Of a DNA stretch of 40,091 bases, positions 33,174-40,091 are shown one piece after another. Below the pieces are notes generated by a model. That model saw only the letters and a program-made list of their open reading frames with translations, had not been told where the DNA came from and did no database searches. Where the stretch lies: contig SSHE01000021.1 of the NCBI GenBank assembly GCA_008017315.1, positions 1-40,091 on the forward strand. Direction: 5' to 3'. The translations under genes were made by a program, and so were the position numbers. The number at the start of each line of letters is the position of its first letter. Position 1 is the first letter of the stretch. Source of the DNA: Acinetobacter sp. (GTDB lineage: Bacteria; Pseudomonadota; Gammaproteobacteria; Pseudomonadales; Moraxellaceae).

Positions 33174-35063
33174 TTAGAATGTACGTGGTTTAGGTTCAAT
33201 CGCTTCAACCGTTAATGGTTTGAAACGCACTGGCTTATACTCAAGGTGGTTGTCAGACGAGTACCATAATGTATGCTTCATCCACTCATCATCACGACGA
33301 CCATAAGAATAGGTTGGATGATCTGGCGGTAATTCATAATCAACCACGGTATGTGCACCACGACATTCTTTACGTGCAGCAGCAGAAATCAGGGTTGCTT
33401 TTGCCACTTCGTATAAGTTTTCCACTTCCAAAGCTTCAATACGTGCAGTATTAAACACTTTAGATTTGTCTTTTAAGTGAATATTGCGTACACGAGATTC
33501 AATCGCAAGGATTTCTTTTACGCCTTTGTCTAGCAATTCCTGTGTACGGAATACGCCTGCATGATCTTGTACAATGTCACGAATCGCATCCGCAACATCT
33601 TGTGCATTCTCACCTTGACTAGATTCATCTAGCTTACGCACACGTGCCAAAGTTTTTTCCAACACATCATTTGGTAATGGTTCATATTCATCACCGTGAT
33701 GTTTGGTGACATAATCAATGATATGTTCGCCAGCTGCTTTACCAAATACCACAAGGTCAAGCAATGAATTTGTACCTAAACGGTTGGCACCATGTACCGA
33801 TACGCAAGAACATTCACCAATTGCATATAAGCCTTTAACAGGTTGCGTGTAATCACGTGTACCTTTATAGGTGTATTCTTTGGTATCTTTGTCATAATGT
33901 GCAGAAAATTCACCCTCTTCCACACCATGCGGCACAACCACTTGACCATGAATATTGGTCGGAATACCACCCATTTGATAGTGAATCGTTGGCACAACTG
34001 GAATTGGTTCTTTGGTACAGTCCACATTAGCGAATTTTTTACCAATCTCAAACACTGATGGCAAACGCTTCATGATGGTTTCAGCACCCAAGTGCGTCAA
34101 GTCAAGCAAGATATAGTCTTTATTTGGACCACAACCACGACCTTCTTTAATTTCCTGATCCATAGAACGAGAAACAAAGTCACGAGGTGCAAGATCTTTT
34201 AACGTTGGTGCATAACGCTCCATAAATGGCTCACCAGAGTCATTACGAAGTACACCACCCTCACCACGACAACCTTCAGTTAAAAGTACGCCTGCACCCG
34301 CCACGCCTGTTGGGTGGAATTGCCAAAACTCCATATCTTGTAATGGAATCCCAGCACGAGCTGCCATACCCAAACCGTCACCTGTATTAATATAGGCATT
34401 GGTTGAAGCACGGTATGCACGACCCGCACCACCTGTTGCGAATAAAGTGACTTTCGCCTGAAATACTGCAATATTACCTGTTTCTTGATCGTAAGCAGTA
34501 ACACCAAGTACATCACCTTCTTCGTTACGGATCAAATCCAACGCAATCCATTCAACGAAAAATTGTGTACCCATTTTCACATTGCTTTGATACAACGTAT
34601 GCAGCAGTGCATGACCTGTACGATCGGCAGCAGCACAGGCACGTGGGACAGCTTTTGCACCATATTCTGCGGAGTGACCACCGAATGGACGTTGATAAAT
34701 CGTCCCATCTTCGTTACGGTCAAACGGCATACCCAAATGCTCAAGCTCATACACCACTTTTGGTGCTTCACGTGTCATAAACTCGATTGCGTCCTGATCG
34801 CCTAACCAGTCCGAACCTTTCACCGTATCATAAAAATGATAATGCCAGTTATCTTCCTGCATGTTACCAAGCGATGCACCAATACCACCTTGTGCTGCTA
34901 CAGTATGCGAACGTGTCGGGAATACTTTGGTCAGTACCGCAACTTTTAAACCTGCTTGTGCAAGTTGATAAGATGCACGCATCCCAGAACCACCACCACC
35001 CACGATGATTGCATCGAAAGATAGCGTTTGAATATTTGAATAGTCTTGTTGAGGCTTAGCCAT
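33174..35063 (-). CDS. sdhA: Succinate dehydrogenase flavoprotein subunit
   Basis: [40 protein letters not shown]. Confidence 0.97.
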   Translation of the reverse strand: MAKPQQDYSNIQTLSFDAIIVGGGGSGMRASYQLAQAGLKVAVLTKVFPTRSHTVAAQGGIGASLGNMQEDNWHYHFYDTVKGSDWLGDQDAIEFMTREAPKVVYELEHLGMPFDRNEDGTIYQRPFGGHSAEYGAKAVPRACAAADRTGHALLHTLYQSNVKMGTQFFVEWIALDLIRNEEGDVLGVTAYDQETGNIAVFQAKVTLFATGGAGRAYRASTNAYINTGDGLGMAARAGIPLQDMEFWQFHPTGVAGAGVLLTEGCRGEGGVLRNDSGEPFMERYAPTLKDLAPRDFVSRSMDQEIKEGRGCGPNKDYILLDLTHLGAETIMKRLPSVFEIGKKFANVDCTKEPIPVVPTIHYQMGGIPTNIHGQVVVPHGVEEGEFSAHYDKDTKEYTYKGTRDYTQPVKGLYAIGECSCVSVHGANRLGTNSLLDLVVFGKAAGEHIIDYVTKHHGDEYEPLPNDVLEKTLARVRKLDESSQGENAQDVADAIRDIVQDHAGVFRTQELLDKGVKEILAIESRVRNIHLKDKSKVFNTARIEALEVENLYEVAKATLISAAARKECRGAHTVVDYELPPDHPTYSYGRRDDEWMKHTLWYSSDNHLEYKPVRFKPLTVEAIEPKPRTF

Positions 35064-35075
35064 GGTGTTTTCCTA

Positions 35076-35441
35076 TCAATTCGCCCAGAAAATCTGGATC
35101 GCCCAGATTGCATAAACAAACACTGCGATAATCACTGCAGACGTAAGCACTAGGCGTAAACCTGATGCAGATGGGCCCATTTGACGAGTCGTGACGTAGT
35201 CGGTAAAAACCTGCCACATACCAATCCAAGCATGTGCAACCAATGATAAAATCGCCAACAATGATAAAATTTTCATTGGCAAAGTCATCATAAAGCTCGA
35301 CCACTGTGCATAATCAAAATCACCTTTGCACAGTACCCAACCTAAAATGACAACTGTATATACAGCCAAAACCACAGCACTGACACGCTGGATAAACCAG
35401 TCACGAGAGCCTGAACCTGTTAAACCAGTAGCACTTTTCAT
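35076..35441 (-). CDS. sdhD: Succinate dehydrogenase membrane anchor subunit
   Basis: Three TM segments, HAWIGMWQVFTDY; ATG at 35441 (MKSATGL) overlaps the sdhC stop as TAATG and is preferred to 35456. Confidence 0.93.
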   Translation of the reverse strand: MKSATGLTGSGSRDWFIQRVSAVVLAVYTVVILGWVLCKGDFDYAQWSSFMMTLPMKILSLLAILSLVAHAWIGMWQVFTDYVTTRQMGPSASGLRLVLTSAVIIAVFVYAIWAIQIFWAN

Positions 35442-35842
35442 TAGAACATAATCCATACAAAGGCTGCGAGAATACCAATCGCAGACAGTACCAATGAAAT
35501 TGTCGCCGCAACTCGACCACTTTGTAATTCTTCAGCAATGCCAAGGTCGGCAAGTAAATGCTTAACCCCTGCTACGAAGTGGAAAATCAAGCCTGCAACA
35601 AAGACCCATACGATAAAACGTACAGCAATATTGCCAAATACGACATTTTTAACATAGTCGAAGCCTTCTGGCGAAGATAGCGACTTATCCAGAATCCATA
35701 ATAGAACTGGAACTAAAAGGAAAACGATGACACCAGACAAACGGTGTAGAATTGATGCAATAGCCACGGGTGATTTTAAGTTTACAGCTAAAACTTGACC
35801 CATGGACAAATTGACAGGTCTGTTGCTTTTCACAGCGGGCAT
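35441..35842 (-). CDS. sdhC: Succinate dehydrogenase cytochrome b556 subunit
   Basis: MPAVKSNRPVNLSMGQVLAVNLKSPVAIASILHRLSGVIVFLL. Confidence 0.95.
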   Translation of the reverse strand: MPAVKSNRPVNLSMGQVLAVNLKSPVAIASILHRLSGVIVFLLVPVLLWILDKSLSSPEGFDYVKNVVFGNIAVRFIVWVFVAGLIFHFVAGVKHLLADLGIAEELQSGRVAATISLVLSAIGILAAFVWIMF

Positions 35843-36005
35843 CCTGTAAGTAATAACTCCTGATACAAGGAGTTTATGAATAAATTCGAAGGAAAGCTGG
35901 CATTATTGAGCAGCGTTTGCTCAAATTTAAATGTCGGGGAATTATAAAACGCACAACACAAAATTACAAATACGTTTGTTTAAAACTTGTTTAAAATTAC
36001 ATGAT

Positions 36006-36020
36006 TGAGAATCATTTTCA
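36006..36020. promoter_or_regulatory. Fur-box-like inverted repeat in the sdhC-gltA divergent promoter region
   Basis: TGAGAAT-C-ATTTTCA, 12/14 positions match the 7-1-7 consensus TGATAAT-N-ATTATCA. Confidence 0.5.
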
Positions 36021-36176
36021 TTTCACTCAAATTCCCCTTTATTTATCGCAAAATACACATCAAATAAACACCTTTGCTGCACAAATACGACTTTAGTGCA
36101 ATTTATTTTATGATTCTTTTTGTCGTATAAACAATCATTGCTTTATCGCAGCATTCTCATACAAAAGATAAATCTT

Positions 36177-36194
36177 CTTACAAAATTTTGTAAG
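36177..36194. promoter_or_regulatory. Perfect 18-bp palindrome in the sdhC-gltA divergent region
   Basis: CTTACAAAATTTTGTAAG. Confidence 0.5.
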
Positions 36195-36486
36195 CAATTG
36201 TCGGTATGTAGTACATGAAGCGGTATTATGGCAGTGCGATGTTAGGCGAACGAAAATACATAACGTGCTACTCCATCAAGGAGATAAGTGTGAAAAACGA
36301 GCGTGGTATTTAGAAAATAAATATAGCAATCATCGTTTTTTATGTTTTTTCTGCTGAATGAGAATTGACAAAATCTCAACACTCACTAAGCTTATAGCGA
36401 TTTTTTTAGTAGTCTGATTGATAGGGTGATTTTTTCATCACCCCAATGCTCAGATTTCATATTCACCAGGACAGGAGAGCTTTTGA

Positions 36487-37761
36487 ATGTCTGAAACAAC
36501 TGGCAAAAAAGCCGTTTTAGAACTTGATGGCAAAAGAATTGAACTTCCAATTTACAGTGGCACATTAGGCCCAGATGTAATTGATGTTGGCAGTGTATTG
36601 AAAGAAGGTCACTTTACTTTCGATCCTGGTTTTATGTCCACAGCAGCTTGTGAATCTAAAATCACCTTTATTGATGGTGACAAAGGCATTCTGTTGCATC
36701 GTGGCTACCCAATCGATCAACTTGCAACTCAAGCAGACTACCTTGAAACTTGCTATTTGTTATTGAATGGTGAATTACCAACAGCTGAACAAAAAACTGA
36801 ATTTGATGCCAAAGTACGTAATCATACTATGGTACATGATCAGGTGAGTCGCTTCTTTAAAGGCTTCCGTCGTGATGCACATCCAATGGCAATCATGGTC
36901 GGTGTTGTTGGTGCATTATCTGCGTTCTATCATAATGGTTTGGATATCGAAGATATTAACCACCGTGAAATTACGGCGATTCGCTTAATTGCCAAGATTC
37001 CTACGCTTGCAGCGTGGAGCTACAAATATACAATAGGTCAGCCATTCATTTACCCACGTAATGACTTAGGCTATGCAGAAAACTTCTTGCACATGATGTT
37101 TGCAACACCTGCAGACCGTGACTACAAGGTTAATCCTGTACTTGCTCGTGCCATGGATCGTATCTTTACGCTTCACGCAGACCATGAACAAAATGCCTCA
37201 ACTTCTACGGTTCGTCTAGCTGGTTCTACTGGTGCAAACCCTTATGCGTGTATCTCTGCAGGTATCTCTGCACTTTGGGGGCCTGCACATGGTGGTGCAA
37301 ACGAAGCCGTCCTTAAAATGCTTGATGAAATTGGTAGCGTAGAAAACGTTGCTGAATTCATGGAAAAAGTAAAACGCAAAGAAGTGAAGCTGATGGGCTT
37401 CGGTCACCGTGTGTATAAAAACTTTGACCCACGTGCCAAAGTCATGAAACAGACCTGTGACGAAGTGCTTGCAGCATTAAATATCAATGATCCACAACTT
37501 GCTTTAGCGATGGAATTGGAGCGTATCGCATTGTCTGATGAATATTTCATCAAGCGTAATCTCTATCCAAACGTGGACTTCTATTCTGGTATCATCTTAA
37601 AAGCGATTGGTATTCCAACCGAAATGTTTACCGTCATCTTTGCACTTGCACGTACTGTTGGCTGGATTAGCCATTGGTTAGAAATGCACGCTACCCCATA
37701 CAAAATTGGTCGTCCTCGTCAGCTCTATACTGGCGAAACGCAACGTGATATTCAGCGTTAA
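36487..37761 (+). CDS. gltA: Citrate synthase
   Basis: [62 protein letters not shown]. Confidence 0.98.
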   Translation: MSETTGKKAVLELDGKRIELPIYSGTLGPDVIDVGSVLKEGHFTFDPGFMSTAACESKITFIDGDKGILLHRGYPIDQLATQADYLETCYLLLNGELPTAEQKTEFDAKVRNHTMVHDQVSRFFKGFRRDAHPMAIMVGVVGALSAFYHNGLDIEDINHREITAIRLIAKIPTLAAWSYKYTIGQPFIYPRNDLGYAENFLHMMFATPADRDYKVNPVLARAMDRIFTLHADHEQNASTSTVRLAGSTGANPYACISAGISALWGPAHGGANEAVLKMLDEIGSVENVAEFMEKVKRKEVKLMGFGHRVYKNFDPRAKVMKQTCDEVLAALNINDPQLALAMELERIALSDEYFIKRNLYPNVDFYSGIILKAIGIPTEMFTVIFALARTVGWISHWLEMHATPYKIGRPRQLYTGETQRDIQR

Positions 37762-37776
37762 TCGCGAATATTCTCC

Positions 37777-37806
37777 AAATAGGCACAGATACTGTGCCTA
37801 TTTTTT
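37777..37806 (+). terminator. gltA rho-independent terminator
   Basis: AAATAGGCACAG-ATA-CTGTGCCTATTT followed by TTT. Confidence 0.9.
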
Positions 37807-38083
37807 CGCCAGCAAGTCCCCTATAAGCAAAAAAATTTTGCTATTTTTAATAGCCACAGATTGAAACAGTATCTCACCCCAATATTTAAAATATAAATAT
37901 CAAACATTTCTATAAGTTATTTTTCAAAACTTTCAACTAATGCACTAATTTTTAATAAAATAATAAAAAAATCCATTTCCACACTACGAGTTACGACTTT
38001 AGATTGCTTATCATTTCACTCAATTTGTGCTTTAATGCGTCCACACTTTTTTCGTTTGTAATCGCTGTACCACGGTGATTATT

Positions 38084-38098
38084 TGTACTTCAAGTACA
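38084..38098. promoter_or_regulatory. Perfect 7-1-7 inverted repeat upstream of pckG
   Basis: TGTACTT-C-AAGTACA, 24 nt before the pckG ATG. Confidence 0.5.
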
Positions 38099-38122
38099 CT
38101 TTCTAATTGAGCAGGTTTCAAC

Positions 38123-39952
38123 ATGACCCAAGTGAACGCACCAGAATTCGTTCGTCACCCTAAGCTTATTGCATGGGTGGAAGAGATTGCAAAACTAACC
38201 AAACCAGCAAAAATCGAATGGTGTGACGGCAGCGAAGAGGAATATCAACGTCTGATCGACTTGATGATCGCTAACGGCACCATGCAAAAACTTAACCAAG
38301 AAAAACATCCTGGTTCTTATCTTGCAAATTCTGACCCTTCTGACGTTGCACGTGTTGAAGACCGTACGTTTATCTGTTCAGAACATAAAGAAGATGCTGG
38401 TGCGACCAATAACTGGGAAGCTCCAGCGGTCATGCGTGAAAAATTAAATGGCCTATTTGATGGTGCAATGGCTGGTCGTACCATGTATGTCGTGCCATTC
38501 TCAATGGGACCTTTAGGTAGCCATATTGCCCACATCGGTATCGAATTGACCGACTCACCTTATGTTGCGGTCAGCATGACCAAAATGGCACGTATGGGTA
38601 AAGCGGTTTATGACGTTCTAGGTACAGATGGTGAGTATGTTCCTTGTGTCCATACTGTCGGTGCACCACTGGCTGAAGGTCAAAAAGATGTCTCTTGGCC
38701 ATGCAACCCTGAAAAATATATCGTACATTATCCAGAAACACGTGAAATCTGGTCTTATGGTTCAGGCTACGGTGGCAACGCATTATTGGGTAAAAAATGT
38801 CTTGCGTTACGTATTGCATCCGTTATGGGACGTGAGCAAGGTTGGTTGGCTGAGCACATGCTGATTTTAGGTGTGACCAATCCACAGGGTGAAAAACATT
38901 ATATCGCTGCCGCATTCCCTTCTGCGTGTGGTAAAACCAACTTTGCCATGTTGATTCCACCAGCAGGCTACGAAGGTTGGAAAATTGAAACTGTAGGTGA
39001 TGATATTGCTTGGATTAAACCAGGTGAAGATGGTCGCTTATATGCCATCAATCCAGAAGCTGGTTTCTTCGGTGTTGCACCAGGTACCAATACCAAAACC
39101 AACCCGAACTGTATTGCAACCATGTATAAAGACACAATTTATACCAACGTTGCAGTGACTAGAAACGGCGAAGTATGGTGGGAAGGTCTAACTAAAGAAG
39201 TCCCAGCCGACCTCACAACATGGAAAGGGCAACCTTACGTTGAAGGCGAAAAAGCAGCACATCCAAACTCTCGCTTTACCGTTTCTGCGGGTCAATGCCC
39301 ATCTATCGACGCTGACTGGGAAAATCCAGCAGGTGTGCCAATTTCTGCGTTCATCTTTGGTGGTCGTCGTGCCGATACTGTACCTTTAGTATCAGAAGCA
39401 TTTGACTGGGTTGATGGTGTGTATAAAGCTGCAACCATGGGTTCTGAAACCACTGCCGCCGCTGTTGGTCAGCAAGGTATTGTACGTCGTGATCCATTTG
39501 CCATGCTTCCATTTGCTGGCTACAACATGGCAGACTATTTTAACCACTGGTTAGACATGGGTAAAACTGTTGGTGCAAAAGCTGAAGCTGCTGGCAACAC
39601 ATTACCAAAAATCTTTAATGTAAACTGGTTCCGTCGCGATGCAGAAGGCAACTTCGTATGGCCTGGTTTTGGTCAAAACATGCGTGTACTTGAGTGGATT
39701 ATTGACCGTTGTGAAGGTCGTGCAGATGCAGTGACTACACCGATTGGTTATGTACCCACTTATGAGCAACTGAACTGGACAGGTTTAGATTTCTCTAAAG
39801 AGCAATTCGAAACTGTTACAGCACAAAACAAAGATCAGTGGATTACAGAGTTAGAAAGCCACACCGAGCTATTTACTAAACTCGGTGAGCGTTTACCTCA
39901 AGCACTTAAAGATCGCCAAGCTGAATTATTAAACGCGGTTAAATCTGCATAA
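38123..39952 (+). CDS. pckG: Phosphoenolpyruvate carboxykinase (GTP)
   Basis: [16 protein letters not shown] kinase-1a loop; [11 protein letters not shown]; full-length GTP-PEPCK (609 aa). Confidence 0.96.
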   Translation: MTQVNAPEFVRHPKLIAWVEEIAKLTKPAKIEWCDGSEEEYQRLIDLMIANGTMQKLNQEKHPGSYLANSDPSDVARVEDRTFICSEHKEDAGATNNWEAPAVMREKLNGLFDGAMAGRTMYVVPFSMGPLGSHIAHIGIELTDSPYVAVSMTKMARMGKAVYDVLGTDGEYVPCVHTVGAPLAEGQKDVSWPCNPEKYIVHYPETREIWSYGSGYGGNALLGKKCLALRIASVMGREQGWLAEHMLILGVTNPQGEKHYIAAAFPSACGKTNFAMLIPPAGYEGWKIETVGDDIAWIKPGEDGRLYAINPEAGFFGVAPGTNTKTNPNCIATMYKDTIYTNVAVTRNGEVWWEGLTKEVPADLTTWKGQPYVEGEKAAHPNSRFTVSAGQCPSIDADWENPAGVPISAFIFGGRRADTVPLVSEAFDWVDGVYKAATMGSETTAAAVGQQGIVRRDPFAMLPFAGYNMADYFNHWLDMGKTVGAKAEAAGNTLPKIFNVNWFRRDAEGNFVWPGFGQNMRVLEWIIDRCEGRADAVTTPIGYVPTYEQLNWTGLDFSKEQFETVTAQNKDQWITELESHTELFTKLGERLPQALKDRQAELLNAVKSA

Positions 39953-39964
39953 TTCTCCTTGATT

Positions 39965-39985
39965 TCCCTCTTTCATAAAGAGGGA
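39965..39985 (+). terminator. First hairpin after pckG
   Basis: TCCCTCTTT-CAT-AAAGAGGGA. Confidence 0.55.
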
Positions 39986-39997
39986 TTCAGAGAAATG

Positions 39998-40024
39998 AAA
40001 AAGGTCGCCTCGGCGACCTTTTTT
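39998..40024. terminator. Strong rho-independent terminator between pckG and the next convergent gene
   Basis: AAAAAGGTCGCC-TC-GGCGACCTTTTTT. Confidence 0.85.
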
Positions 40025-40045
40025 GCTTTATATGAATACGGATTT

Positions 40046-40091
40046 TTAAGCAGCTTCGTTACCATGAGTTTTCACAGTAAGGTACGCATCC
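40046..40091 (-). CDS. C-terminal end of a CDS running off the window (product unknown)
   Basis: Reverse-strand reading ...DAYLTVKTHGNEAA*, placed right after the terminator. Confidence 0.55.
   Translation of the reverse strand, partial: DAYLTVKTHGNEAA

Overview
This is a core-genome-like window from a gammaproteobacterium. Gene content and order (DcaP-type porin, cydP-cydA-cydB-cydX-ybgE, sdhCDAB-sucAB-lpd-sucCD divergent from gltA, then pckG) suggest Acinetobacter or a close Moraxellaceae relative; this assignment is inferred, not tested. From left to right the window holds: a tandem DUF1566-type repeat protein interrupted by an in-frame stop; a PIN-toxin TA module bracketed by duplicated hairpins; a DcaP-like porin; a nitroreductase; two small membrane proteins; a PepSY/flavodoxin/FNR reductase; a Sel1-repeat protein; a second TA locus whose PIN toxin appears frameshifted; the cytochrome bd operon including cydX, which the ORF track missed; a GGDEF protein; a YqiJ/YqiK flotillin pair; an alpha/beta hydrolase; a DUF808 protein; trpS; and the TCA-cycle block. 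I found no CRISPR array, rRNA, tRNA, prophage or IS element. I did not find a convincing new multi-gene system. The most useful observations are the degraded repeat-protein locus, the RelB-like/PIN TA locus with a frameshift, the duplicated hairpins around the first TA module, and several palindromic or Fur-box-like sites in the TCA and pckG promoter regions.
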